Shown here in pieces: positions 47,524 to 59,898 of a stretch of DNA of 64,000 bases; the stretch's first letter is position 1, and the number at the start of each line of letters is the position of its first letter. The notes beneath the pieces were generated by a model. That model was not told the origin of the DNA. It made no database searches and saw only the letters and a program-made list of their open reading frames with translations. A program made the position numbers and the translations under genes. This stretch comes from Aquatica leii (lineage: Eukaryota; Arthropoda; Insecta; Coleoptera; Lampyridae): the NCBI GenBank assembly GCA_035610365.1, contig CM069433.1, positions 131,210,545 to 131,274,544 of the forward strand, written 5' to 3'.

Positions 47524-49309
47524 TAAATGCTAAACCTGATAAGTTTGGTCACAAAATTCTCATCCATTCTTGGTGTTGCAATTTTAACGTCACAGAGTAA
47601 TAGGTATTTTAATATTTAATATTTTACGTCATGGTTTTGAAAATCTAGTACCGAACCAAGGTATTATAAAAACAGGAAGATTCGTTTTCGAGCAATTCTT
47701 AATCAATCTCGGCCATAAAATGTGGTAGTGCCGCGAATCCTTTTTGGGAGCTAAGTTAAGTGGTGTTTTAATGTACAATAAAAATATGAGACTTTACTTA
47801 AAAAATTATATGATTCGTTTTGTTATAAATAACGGTAATACTCGTTTGTCAAGTGTTCCCGTGTCATTGTGTTGTGGAAATTCAGTTTCTTGTATACGTA
47901 ATTTAACATCGCTATTGAAGCGGATTCTTCAACTGTTGCGTCAACCTTATGAACCACGTCGACTCCCTAACCAAGGGACCAAATCTAGACAATTAACCCG
48001 TATTCGTAGCGAATCTTATTTAATTATTCGATCAGATAAACCCAAGGCTGAACGAAAAATTAAGTTTCAAATTTTATTTTATTTTGCGGTCAAATACCTT
48101 TGCATTTTAATCCTATCATTTTATTTATGGATTTTTTTACGTTTCATTTTTTTGTTGTTTTAGTAAATTTTGTGTTTTGTGTCTTCCAGATTTTTCTTTT
48201 ATTTGATTTCATCAATTTTGCCATTGCGCTAATTTTTCACTTAGTTCGTGATAAATCTACAAGATTTTGACCTCAATTCACAATAACTAAGGGTGAAACA
48301 TACGATAAACCAACCGTCGCGCTTTAGAGGTTAAGCAATCGGTATAAATGATAAGTATGTGGTGCCATTTAGTAAGATTTGTTAGTAATTTCCATAGATT
48401 TTGTTTTGAAGCAGATTCCTGCAACGGCCAGGCTTAAATTACCACTGACCCGTTTTACCTGCCTACCCCATCTTAACCAACTCTTCCTTAGTATTGACAG
48501 TAAAATCCACCATTTATGGAAAAAAGCAAGTTTTCTCTCTCTAACACAGAGCGTCGTTTACCGCATAATTTTTTAGAACAATACTTAATATCGTTATACT
48601 TTCCACCCACCTCATAGTTTGCGCTCTACTATTGGTGAGGGCTGTATACGTTTGACTATTCTATTTGTGACTTTGATCTTTTATGTTGATTCTTATATTT
48701 TATAAAAAAAATATATATTTCTGTTTTATCCTTACCACATTTCTTGCAACGTTTTGGTTAGATATTCGTGGTCGCCTTTAGTACTTTTTGTAGTAAAAAA
48801 ATGTCATCCATGTACGTTGTGGTACCATTAATACCAGTTACCATCTATCTGGTTAATGAAAGATAATTAGATTAAAATAATTTTGTGGGTGTTAGTAATC
48901 AATTAATTTCCATTCTATATGTAAAAATTCGTATTAAAGAAATTGTAAAGCATCGTTATCTATTGAAAGTAAGCGAAGCGCTGATAAATTTCGCTATCAT
49001 GTTAACGTAGTCGGATTCCAGAAAAAGTTTTATCTTAACAAACTTAAGGATACAGTGCGTACACAATGTATGGAATATGCATGCTGTTTACAAAGTTTTC
49101 TATTATTTCATCTTTGTTATTTTTTTAATTGACAAGGGCGTGAGCTGCACAGCCAACTTGATATTTTTTAAATAGGAAGGGAGGTCAAATTGCATACCGT
49201 TTGAAAAGTATTTTCAAGTAGCTTGCTTAGTGATCTCTAAAGATAGCTTTGCTATTGTAAATTAAAGATTGGGAGTAGGTATTAACCTAATAACTGAATA
49301 TCTAATTAG
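47524..49309. other. Intron sequence without recognised features
   Basis: The open frames at 47,744 and 48,379 show no family, signal or codon pattern that I trust. The 47,744 frame contains an Arg/Leu/Pro-rich middle that might be a retroelement scrap. Confidence 0.3.
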
Positions 49310-50397
49310 TATGGGGAAGAATGAATTGTTTTATGGCGTTTAATGTAGCATCAGATTGCTGAAACCGTGTTTCAAGTTTAAGAAATTCATCTCGTACAAG
49401 AATCATTTATAAACGATGCTCAAACCCATTCGCCTCTTGGCAGTAATATTAGTAAATTCTTCAAATGAATTCAAAATGAACTCGCGAGGAATATTTGCTG
49501 TTCCTTCTCTAATTCGTTACACTAATTTATTGAAGTTATTTGGTTTATCGAGGTAAATACGACTTCCAGGTAACCCCACAAGAAAAAATCTAGTGGGGTG
49601 AAGTCAGGTGATGGCAGTGGTCATTCAATACGTCTTCGAGGTCCAATTCACTTTTTCTTAAATACGTTGTTCAAATCAACACGAACTTTGTGAATATAAT
49701 GCGGAGGGTCTCCATTATGTTGAAATCATAGCGTGCTGCTAATTACGTTAGAATGGTTTACATCGAGGTATAATCTTGTTAGATGAGGGATATTTTTTCC
49801 AGTAATTGGAGATATTTAGCTGCAGTAAGATTTCCTTCAATAAAAAAGGGGCTATAATGTTCTATCCAGAAATAGTTATGAAAGATAAAAGCATTTTAGT
49901 ATGTTAGGAAACTTATTATAAGCCAGCAGATTAACTGAAATAATTCAAGCGCAAAATTAAAACATAAGAATATTCAGTTAAATTTATTGTTACGTACCTG
50001 CCCAAACAATAACATTTTTTTGAAACTGCTTTCGAGCTTCTTCCATCCAATGAGGCTTATTGTCTGCCCAGTATCTGCAGTTTAGCTTTATGTACTTAGC
50101 TATTTGACAAAAAAGTGGCTTGATGAAATCTTTGACGTTTCAAGACTCTGCAGACGGAAGACTTGGATATATCGTTTGTTGTTGTTTTTGAATGGTGTTG
50201 AATGGCGTTTTAAACGAGTCTTTACAGTACCTGTTTCCGTAAAATGCCTCATTGTTTTAATAACTGTAGATTTGGCAATTGGGTTGCGGTCAAGATACGA
50301 CGCATTAAACAAATTGCATACTTCTGCATGACTGCGTCCTCTATTACCATATCCTATAATCATTATCATCATCATCATCATCATTATCATCATCATT

Positions 50398-50431
<34 letters not shown>

Positions 50432-50515
50432 AGATTTCTATACGTTCTTTTCTGTAAGATGCTCCATAATTCAGCACTTCAGACACAATTTTTTGACGTT
50501 TGTTAAACAACATAA
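49310..50515 (-). pseudogene. Mariner/IS630-like transposase relic, near full length
   Basis: On the minus strand, from the N-terminus at 50,513: YGNRGRSHAEVCNLFNAS, NPIAKSTVIKTMRHFTETG and VKTRLKR (helix-turn-helix part). Next are YWADNKPHWMEEARKQFQKN and VIVWAGT (50,080-49,990), FFIEGNLTAAKYLQLLEK (about 49,830), and a broken catalytic and C-terminal part to about 49,310. The order is that of insect mariner-like transposases. A long CAT/ATG microsatellite has expanded inside the N-terminal frame, giving a run of Met codons. The copy ends only about 250 bp before Ir25a exon 5. Confidence 0.75.
50359..50431 (+). repeat. (ATC)n microsatellite
   Basis: A 73-bp run of atc/att triplets. It creates false open frames: poly-His on plus and poly-Met on minus. 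It lies within the mariner relic, 340 bp from an Ir25a exon. Confidence 0.95.
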
Positions 50516-50772
50516 ACTAACCATTTTTCAGGGCTCACTAAATCTTCATTTATCCAGTTAATGCCTAATTGCAATCTTACAAGTCGACTGCCCTTGTCAT
50601 TAAAAAAAATAACAATACTGTAAAAATGATAGGAGGTTTTGTAAACAGCATGCATATTAAATTTTATCAATTTAACTTGAATCGTTTTGAAATAACAACG
50701 TTTTATACATATGGTGCGCACTGTATAAAAAATGTTCTGTTTTTACTAATTTTTAAAATTTATTGTTTATAG

Positions 50773-52688
50773 GTCACAGGTGAAACGCCTGCTTATGGTT
50801 TGTTTAAAATTCGTGATAATGGTAATAGCTTTATGGATTTTGATATGCTTATATCAGCTATTGGCGTTCGGGATGGTTCTTCGGATAAGTCAAAAAAACT
50901 TGGCAAATGGAACGCTGGTTTTGAAAACAACATTACTTTTTCGGAAGTAGGGGGAATGCAAAATTACACCGCTGACATTGTGTATAGAGTCGTAACTGTT
51001 GTTGTAAGTGACTAAATAAGCTTGTAACTTTGTCTTAGATGCGTTTATTTTAGCAACCACCGTTTATTTACAAAAATGAAAATGCAAGTAGAGGTTACGC
51101 TGGTTACTGCATTGACTTAATGGACGAAATTGCCAATATATTAGAATTTGACTATGAAATTAGAACCGTCGATGATAATAAGTTTGGATCTATGGATCCT
51201 CAAGGACGTTGGAACGGAGTCGTAAAAGAATTAATGGATAAAAAAGCAGATATTGGGTTGGGATCAATGTCTGTTATGGCTGAAAGAGAAAACGTCATAG
51301 ATTTCACAGTACCTTATTACGACTTGGTCGGAATTACAATTTTAATGAAATTACCTAAACCATCTACTTCTCTTTTTAAATTTTTAACTGTATTAGAACA
51401 CGAAGTGTGGATCTGTATTTTGTCAGCTTATTTTTTAACAAGGTAATGCGACAACTGTATAAATGCTTTAATAACAATATGTTTTAGTTTGCTTTTGTGG
51501 ATATTTGATCGTTGGAGTCCATACAGTTTCCAAAACAATCGCGATAAATATAAAGATGATGAAGAAAAACGAGAATTTAATTTAAAAGAATGTTTATGGT
51601 TTTGTATGACGTCATTAACACCTCAAGGTGGCGGCGAGGCACCAAAAAATTTATCTGGGCGATTGGTAGCTGCTACGTGGTGGTTGTTTGGATTTATTAT
51701 TATCGCATCTTACACTGCAAACTTAGCTGCTTTCTTGACTGTATCTCGTTTGGATGTACCTATTGAATCTCTTGACGATCTTTCTAAGCAGTACAAGATA
51801 CAATACGCACCACTTAATGGATCGGCTGCTGAGACTTACTTTCAAAGAATGGCAGCCATTGAGGAAAGATTTTACACGTGAGTATTTTAAATAAGATATT
51901 GATAAAGGTAACGTTTATGATTTTAAGAATTTGGAAAGACATGAGTTTAAACGATAGTTTAAGCGATTTGGAACGTTCTAAATTAGCCGTTTGGGATTAC
52001 CCTGTAAGTGACAAGTACACAAAGATGTGGCAAGCTATGCTGGAAGCTGGCTTACCGGAGACTTTAGATGAAGCAGTTGCAAAAGTTAGAACTTCAAAAA
52101 CACAAAATGAAGGTTTTGCGTACATTGGCGATGCTACTGACATAAAATATTTGGAATTAGTCAATTGCGATTTACAAACCGTGGGAGAGGAATTTTCTAG
52201 GAAACCTTATGCTTTGGCTGTACAACAGGGTTCTCCTTTAAAAGATCAGTTAAATACGGCGTAATAAGTTATACGTACTATTTGTTTTTGTAAAACTGAA
52301 TAAATTGTTTTTCAGAATTCTGAATTTGTTAAACAAGCGACAGCTTGAAAGATTAAAGGAGAAGTGGTGGAATGATAATCCTTATAGAGTAAGATGTGAA
52401 AAATTAGAAGATCAGTCCGATGGTATTAGCATACAAAATATTGGCGGTGTGTTCATTGTGATATTTGTTGGTATATGTTTGGCCTGCGGAACTCTTGCAT
52501 TTGAATACTGGTATTACAAACATCGACGTGTTACCGATATCGTCACAATTCAGGAGCCTAGTAAAGATACGGTAGATCACAATCACGATGGTACCGAGAA
52601 TCAGTTTAACAAAACCGAAAAAGGTTTATCGGAGGCAGATGCTCAACGATTTAAAACATTATCTGTTTATCCACGAGCAAGATTTTAA
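50773..52688 (+). CDS. Ir25a: Ir25a ionotropic receptor, 3' exons (ligand-binding and pore)
   Basis: The exons are 50773-51003, 51054-51442, 51488-51877, 51928-52260 and 52316-52688, with introns of 45-55 nt, all GT/AG and in phase. The S1 lobe carries GYCIDLMDEI, GRWNGVVKELMDKKADIGLG and SVMAERENVIDFTVPYYDLV, with the glutamate-contacting Arg. Membrane segments are LTVLEHEVWICILSAYFLTS, the pore loop around FCMTSLTPQGGGEAP, and FGFIIIASYTANLAAFLTV. The S2 lobe contains YAPLNGSAAETYFQRM, LAVWDYPVSDKYTKMWQAM, FAYIGDATDIKYL and EEFSRKPYALAVQQGS. The last membrane helix is IGGVFIVIFVGICLACGTLA, followed by a cytoplasmic tail of about 60 residues. With the 5' exons the window encodes about 897 residues, close to full length. 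The sequence is extremely conserved and clearly under selection. Confidence 0.97.
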
Positions 52689-53840
52689 TTGTTCTTGCTA
52701 TAATAATATTTTATACATGTTATTACCTTGTGGGTTTAAATTATGTAATTTAACAGCAAAGAATAGCGTTACGAAAATCACCTTTAAGGTTCAAATAGAG
52801 TTGCACTAATGTTACTTTTTAGACAAAAATCTGGTTTTTGAAGTCGACAAATTAAAAACTTTCTTAAAACAACGTTTTGTTAAATGTTTTTAAATTTTTA
52901 ATAGTTGCACAACTTAAAATTATTTGAATTATATAAGCATCATTTAAAAAAAGAAATTATAAAAAATGGCAATGTTTTTGATAATTAAATATTTGCATCA
53001 CTAAAGTTTTAACATACTTAGTTAAAATATTTATTGTTGGATGCGTTGTAATTCAATGTAAAATGTTATTCACTGATTTGTGATTACTTTAATTTGTAAC
53101 ACATTATTAATATTTTCACAAAGTATTTATATGTATATATAGACGTTATTTAAATTCAACAAATATACATATTTGTTTATGTTGATTTATTTACACAAAA
53201 ATACTACACTTCATCGTAGCTTTAAGATTCAATATCATTTCAGTTAAAAATTTTTGGTTACTGTTGTATGCGCTTTTGTGTAATTTAACTATTGAGAACC
53301 TCTAAAGGATATCCACTTATGAAATTAATTGTATTGAAATTTTGTCAAAAAAAATCTCAAAAGTAAAGTAATATAAAATGTCAAATCCGTCATAATAAAA
53401 AAGTAGAAGAAATATTCAAAATAAATATCAAAAGCATTTAATACCAAAACACACAAAGCCAAAACTTTTAGATAAATATTCTAAAAATATACAAGTATTT
53501 ATCGAAAAATAATTCCATAACAAATAAGTTAGAAAAGCCACATAGTGCAAAAAGCTGTAAATATTTCTTACGCAATTGCTTTAAAAAAGTACAATACCAA
53601 GATATAGAAAAAAAACCGAATGTAAATCCATTTCGCGACTCGAAGAGCGTAAATAGTGATTTACAACTCTTATGTCTTTACATTTAAAACTAACAATAGA
53701 AAATGATTTCAGTTTCCTGATTAGCAAATTATCGAAGGGTAGGTACTATTTCACAATCAATAAATAATCCGGAGACACTTATGAACGGATCTTGCATAAA
53801 ATTGTAACTCATTTTTTTATTAAAAAGAAAACAATAAATT
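52689..53840. other. Ir25a 3' flank, AT-rich
   Basis: It holds the Ir25a 3' UTR. A possible AATAAA lies near 53,394, but several weaker variants precede it. Nothing else was recognised. Confidence 0.35.
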
Positions 53841-53844
53841 TACT

Positions 53845-53890
53845 TAGCCTGAGGAAGTGAACACAACAGATCCACGAAACGTCGCCTAAA
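53845..53890 (+). other. Hammerhead-like or Penelope-end motif
   Basis: The sequence gcctgaggaagtgaac is followed 12 nt later by ccacgaaacgtcg. GTG and CAC could close a stem between CTGAGGA and GAAAC. A CTGANGA...CGAAACG arrangement is typical of Penelope-like element ends. No coding remnant of such an element is adjacent, and CTGAGGA departs from the invariant CTGATGA. Confidence 0.3.
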
Positions 53891-54009
53891 GAAAACATAT
53901 AAAGTAGTTTTCATTACCTCTCCTACATAATAAAGGGTTTACCTATCTTATTATAATCGAACACTAGGAGATCTAAACCGCTTTTCTTCAAGGAAATTCT
54001 TCATGGAGA

Positions 54010-54719
54010 AACCTAAGAAATAAGTTTGTAAGTGTGGAATGCAAGATGATTACAGAAACTGTCCAGCATACGAGAAAATTTGTCTTACCTGTGAAAAAAT
54101 AATTATTTTGCAAAAAAAAATGTGCAACCGTAAATGTAATGTGTTAAACGTAGCTGAAAAAGGAAACTTTGAAAACAATGAAGATGTGTTTTTTGTAGGT
54201 AGTATACAATGTGAAAATCAAACAAAATTTTCATTTTTCAGAAAGTCATCACATGTTGTATTTCCTAGAATATCCAAAGCAATTATTTTTGAGGATATTG
54301 GGTGTGACACTCTTGTACAATACGATGAGTTCTATTATCTCAATAACGACAATCAGGAAAAGCAGATAAAACTTTTTTGTAATTTTGTTTTATCAAAGGT
54401 ACTTGTTTGGACCTTTCACTCATTGTTTACAGGTATTTACACGCCAGTATTTATTGTTACTTTAAAGTGTGTCATTGTAGAATTTTATACGAACTGGTTT
54501 CATGTAGAATTTGTAAAAATGGTGTACTCATTTGCTAAACGTGTTAAAATAAATGTGCTTTACGGGCGGCTACTGCATTTACTGCAGACCTTTGAAGCCA
54601 CTTCTGTAGCAAATATCAAGCTACAGAAACCAATAATTCTAGATGAAGAGGTGCAAATTGAAATTTTGGGCCCAGCTCAAGCTCATAAGCTTTTTTCTTA
54701 CAAATACACATTTTTCTAG
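54010..54719 (+). pseudogene. Retroelement gag zinc-knuckle fragment plus unidentified ORF
   Basis: Near the start the translation reads CKCGMQDDYRNCPAYEKICL, then TC, a Cys-rich retroviral-type knuckle. It is preceded by an in-frame stop. Next comes an acidic FENNEDVFFVGSI segment often seen before the protease in LTR elements. After about residue 70 the 226-codon frame is unlike anything I recognise. The frame is open for 681 nt, long for this AT-rich DNA, so recent origin or selection is possible. Confidence 0.5.
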
Positions 54720-54925
54720 AACTAAAGGACGATGATCTTGATAGAGAAATTCAGTTTTGTTAAAATACGCTTGAAAAACACATTCTTTTTAAATGAGCAG
54801 GTCATTAAACAAAATTGTCATTATTGAGATAATGAAAATTAGCGTATTGTACGTGAGCATTACACCAAATATCCTTTGTTTCTGTATGGAAACCTTACAG
54901 GTAATATTTTTGTAAATTTTCTTTA

Positions 54926-55235
54926 TTGTTTAAACTTTGGAAGATGGATGGCGAGCCGCGATTAGATGTAAATCTGCTTTACTTTCAACTGGATGATGCT
55001 CCACCGAATTACATCATGCAAACTAAACAGTGGCTAGATAAACATCTAGGAAAATGGATTGGTCACAAAGGAGCAATCGAGTGGCCTGATTTGACACTAA
55101 ATCAATTGTTGATAAGACGAACCCAGCAGATCTACAAGATTTACAGCAATGAGTTATCGACATTTGTCATGCCATCACTTGTGAAACATTCCAAAAAGTG
55201 AGACAAGAAGTTGAATTTCGACTATTTTTCTGTTT
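54926..55235 (+). pseudogene. Mariner-like transposase C-terminal fragment
   Basis: The frame reads YFQLDDAPPNYIMQTKQWL, then DKHLGKWIGHKGAIEWPDLT. This corresponds to the second-Asp box and the GPIEWPxxSPDLT box of mariner-like transposases. The usual third catalytic segment (PLDFFLWG) is deleted, and a C-terminal tail with IYSNELSTFV follows. There is no N-terminal half nearby. Confidence 0.7.
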
Positions 55236-55639
55236 AGGAAAAAATGGCGCTCACGGTACAATAGCCACTTTTGGTTTTCAAACTGTTTGAATCAAGTACC
55301 CGCGCCCATAATGCACCAGTACCTTCCCGATACAATCATGTGTCAGTGACGCGTGAGACTTTTACAGTAGCGGACGTGTCCGGTTAAGAAAAAAAATCGC
55401 AAAGAAGCAACTTTAAAGGTGTGTAATTGTTACATTTTACGTAAAATTTATCAGTTGCTTAATTTTTCGAATACGTTAATGTTCTCAGAAGCTATAAAGG
55501 AGATAATCCCATGCCTTAAATAATGTGTTGTTAAATTGACATTTTTTTATAAAAGGGCTGAACTGTGACAATAGCGCAGGGGCAAAAGCGCACTGACCGC
55601 TATTGCTCTATGCTATTGAACACCACTCACTGTTGTCTC
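55236..55639. other. Spacer, mildly GC-richer
   Basis: No protein or repeat was recognised. Confidence 0.3.
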
Positions 55640-57069
55640 ATGATACTCATGATAATTATTTTGTGTTTCCATAGATGGTACGGCACTATGTCAAAAAAGG
55701 TGTGAGGGCAAAATGGCAGTTGTGAATTTAGTGTTCCTGTTTCGACCATTAGAGATCACGTAAAACATAAGAAATGTACAGAGGACTCCAGCTATCGTAA
55801 AAGCAGTAGGTCGAAAAAGAGTTTTTAGTGATAGACAAGAAATTGAGTTAGAACAATATTGTTTAAGTTTATCTAAACTATTCTTTGGATTAACGGTAAC
55901 GGAAATTAGAGAAATAGCTTACTAATACGCCGAAAAACTAAAATAAGCTCATCCCTTTAAGAAAGAACAAAAAATAGCAGACCTTGATTTCTATTATGGA
56001 TTTATAAAGAGACATTCAAAATTATCTCTTTATACACCAGAACTTACCTCCATAAATTGCGTTGCAAGTTTCAATCAATTTGAGATAAGATAGGTTTTTT
56101 AAAAACCTAGATATTTTGAATGAAAAACATAAATATTTTCCAATAGGAATATACAACGTCGATGAAAGTAGTTTGCACACTGTGCATAAACGCTCGAAAA
56201 TTATTTCACAAAAAGGAACGAAGCAAATTGGAAAAATGGATTTGGTTACAATTATTTGCTATTTCAATGGTGCAGGAGGTTATATATAGAAAATTAATGA
56301 ACGACAGGTAGTAAAGGTGCCGCAAGTGGAAATGGTTGGAGTAACGGAGAAAGAAACTATGAAAGCCAGATATGGCTCAAAATCACCAAGGTGCATAATT
56401 AGCTTTGCTAGCAATTTAATATCTTAAATGTTGACTTTATTGAGAAAAGAAAATTTATAAAGTACTACAACTAAACTGTTTTGTGTGTACATGAAACAAT
56501 ACAATTTATTAAAGAAGTAAATTTTAAATTAAACCAATATAAATGCAGAGAATCATTTCGGGAACGCGTCCTAATGTACCATCTTCAACAAGTCAAAAAT
56601 ATTAATGAATAATTTAAGATATTTAAGAGCTGTCATTACTTAATATACCGTATTTTTTATACAAAATCTAGTTTTGAAAAGTATACTAAAATATTTTTTT
56701 TTTAATAATAAAAATGCAAAAATAGTTTGTCCGATAGCGCATAACTCATTTCAGTGAACGCATCGATAATCAAACAAAAATAATTTTAAGTGAACACAGT
56801 CGTTCGGTGTCAAGCGTCAGTAGAGGAAGCAAACAATAACAAAGCCGGCTTATAGTGTATTTTTCGTCAAAGAAATTATATTTAAATGCTAAGTACCTTT
56901 CAATTCATTATTCGTAGAGCGTACATCAATAGTCCGTCAATTCGTGAACATGTTTATGACATTTATTATAGATGAAATTCTTATTCACGACACGAAATAA
57001 CAAAGTAACCTCAAATATTTTACTATTGACAAAGTGCGCGCTTATTTGAAATCGTCATTTCGTGAACGA

Positions 57070-57115
57070 TCATTTCGGAAACGTTCCAGGACTTGATGGA
57101 ACGTTCCCGAAATGA
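57070..57115. repeat. Perfect-type hairpin near the transposon left end
   Basis: tcatttcggaaacgttcca (57070-57088) and tggaacgttcccgaaatga (57097-57115) are inverted copies with one mismatch around an 8-nt loop. The same word forms the element termini. Confidence 0.8.
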
Positions 57116-59136
57116 CTTGCGTTCTCGGAATGATAATTATTGTTTCCAAGAGAGATTCACTTACAATTTTTTATTAATTTATTTTACAAATTTGTTGCTT
57201 TTTAATTAGAGCGTAATGGAGACTCCTGATAATGAAAAGAATAAAAAAAAAACAAAAAAAGCTTAAAAGGATAGTGCAGTTTATTTGCGCCAAAGAGAAA
57301 AGGCAAATGCTAGGAAAAGAAAGTTTTTTGATAAGATGACTAAACAACAAAAAGAAATTAAACGGGCTACGGACAGGGAATTTTATAAAAAGAAAAAGGC
57401 AGTAAATAAAGTGAAAAGAATTGCTGATATGACAGAACGAGAGAGGCGAAAGCAGAGAAAAGATTGGAAAAAAAGCATAAAAAAATACAAAAAAAAGAAA
57501 AAAGGCTTAGCAAATCTAATAAGTGAAACGCCGCCACAATCAGATAACGACTTAGTCTTCAGAGAGAAGACAAGTAGGGAGAAAAACTGTGCGAAAAGAT
57601 AGGGCAAAAGCATACCAACAAATAAAAAAATCAAGAAGAAACTATAGTTCAAATGAAGCGGAAAATTCAATCTTTAAAGAAAAAACTACAAAGAAGAGAT
57701 GCAAAAATGAAAACTGTTCCAAGTCCTATCAGGAAACTTGATGCTTTAATTAAAAATATTCACGTACCTCCTGAAGTACGCAAACGACTTCTATATGGCG
57801 AAGTATTGACTGAGCAATTGCAAGAATAGGCTGATGCTTTTCCAAAAAATTCAAAAGAGAGCGAAGTCTTTCATAAATGTATCAATGGAAGCAATTTGCG
57901 GAAATACAAAAGATTTTATCAGCTAGGCCAAAGAAAAAAAAGTATAAATCAAGTTTACAGTCTGATGTCAAAATTCGCGAAATTATTTTAAAGCAAGAAG
58001 TTTGCGAAAAGGTCATTACTTTTTCCGAACAGGATGATGTAAGTCGAATGTGCCCATCTAAAAAAGACTATGTGAAACATAATGGTGTTAAAAAAGAAAG
58101 ACGCGTGCTCTTACGCACAGTTACAGACCTGGTGCCAAAATTTGTAAAAGAAACTGAAATTGTTGTATCATACGAGACGCTACTGAAAGCAAAACCATTT
58201 TGAGTCGTAGCGCCAAAATCAAGGGATAGAGAAACATGCTTGTGTGTCAAGCATGCAAATTTTGAAAAAAAGTTCAATAAACTGAAATATGCAAAAGAGC
58301 TAAAACACGCGTCTATTGAAAAGTTTATTGAACAATACGTTAAGTCTCATGACTGCATGAATAGTTTATGTGAAAAATGCAAAATTCCGGAGTTTGAATT
58401 AGAAGATAATATAGATTTTTTGACAAATTTTATATGGAGGTCTGTTCAAGAAGATAAAATTGTAAGAGGTGTGAAAAAGACTTTTAAGATAACAAAAAAA
58501 GTTCTGATTTGCTTTATTTGAAGATATTCCGACTATGAAGAAACACTTATACGGCATTTATAGTTACAATAAATTATAAAAAATTGTAAGACAATGTACA
58601 TGAACATGAGGTGATGATACATATAGACTTTTCAGAGAACTATACTACAAAGTACAAAGTATACAATCGACACATTTTGCTAAGAAACATTTATCTATTC
58701 ATACAGGCGTATATTATTAGCGAAGCGGTAACGGTGATTTAGAATCAAAATCTTTTGCTACACTAAGTGATAATTTAGATCACCAAGCACATGCCGTATG
58801 GCCTCATATGGAACCAATATTAACAACAATTTTGGAAAACAAACAAACACTTCATATTTACTCCGACGGACTAACATCGCAATACCGGAACTGTACAAAT
58901 GTAACTCTTTGGATACAAACATTGATTATTGATTTTTAACAAGCGAACAAATCTACTTGGACTTTTAGCGAGCCTGGGCATGGTAAAGGTCCTATGGATG
59001 GTAAACGAGGATACCTAAAAGGAAACAGCTAACAGACATGTGTTGATGGGTAATGACATTAGAACAGTCTCAGAATTCGTCGATTTGTTCAAAAAGTCTG
59101 CTATCGCAGTAATGGTAATCCCAGAAGACGACGTGA

Positions 59137-59898
59137 TTGAGAAAAAAAAATAACGTACTAAATTTTTTGGATGCAGTTTCAGGCATAATGGGCATTACAA
59201 AAATGTGCTGGCAAAAAGGGTTAGACATTTCAATACAATTATATCGATACAAACATTTTCATAAAGAGCTAAAACTATCGAAGCTTTCTAGCCTTTGTAA
59301 GGTAAATGCAGTTGAACCTGAGAATGTTTTTATGCCTGCAATTGAATCTCCTGTTGACGAAGAGCCTATGATAACAGTTAACTATTTAAAATTTAAGAAT
59401 AGAGTAAGCATTTATAAATCTGTATACAACTCGTCTTCCTCGGAAGATGAAGATTTAATAGCAATATCTCTTCGTCAGCAGATTAAAGATAAACAGATTG
59501 ATGTTGAAGCAAGTACATCTTATGGTAAAGAAAATATACATCTAAATCTCGTATCACCTAGAACATTCTCGCTTGTTAAAGTTCTTACTAAAAAGCTACC
59601 TGCCAGACATACATATGTCGATGTCGATGATGGAGAAATTTTAGTAACCTTTTTAAGATCTGTCCTTAGCAATATGAGAAAATTCAAACTAGAACCAAAG
59701 GATGCGTCATATATTAACTTTGAGCAAATAATCAGTATTATTTCAACACCATTGCTCAAAAAAAATCGAGAATATTATTATTTTGATAATGATATTTTAA
59801 ATATTTTTTTAGTTAACTTGTCGTTCGTGACAGAATTTATTGTTGATTTACATACGTTATATTTTTTTTTCATTATTTGTAGAAGTTCAGTGAAGTAG
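59137..59898 (+). pseudogene. C-terminal open frame of the Sola-like element
   Basis: A 253-codon frame open from within the transposase-like region. It starts NNVLNFLDAVSGIMGITKMC. It contains an acidic NSSSSEDEDLIAISLRQQ stretch and ends in a hydrophobic tail. There is no recognised domain. It follows directly on the VSEFVDLFKKSAIAVMVI segment, so it is the C-terminal continuation of the same protein. The first Met is not a true start. Confidence 0.5.

Larger units (their letters stand above)
34764..50772 (+). other. Giant Ir25a intron, 16,009 nt
   Basis: It is bounded by gtaagt at 34764 and tttatag ending at 50772, with phase 0. All other introns of the gene in this window are 45-57 nt, so this intron is some 300 times larger. 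It carries a palindromic MITE, several DDE transposase relics, a hAT terminus and a complete antisense TMEM53-like locus. Stretches 34,990-37,000, 37,400-39,400, 39,510-40,520, 41,480-42,060, 43,024-44,060, 44,300-45,390, 45,470-47,110 and 47,525-49,300 are AT-rich and hold nothing I can identify. Confidence 0.9.

Noticed and set aside
47744..48163. 139-codon ORF as a host gene
   Set aside because: Starts in non-coding intron DNA, shows no recognisable domain and has a biased hydrophobic tail; evidence too weak to call.
50244..50561. Poly-His protein
   Set aside because: It comes from translation of the (ATC)n microsatellite inside a transposon relic.
57285..57602. Lys/Arg-rich ORF as a host nuclear protein
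   Set aside because: It lies inside the ends of the 3.9-kb transposon and precedes the other fragments of its protein in order.
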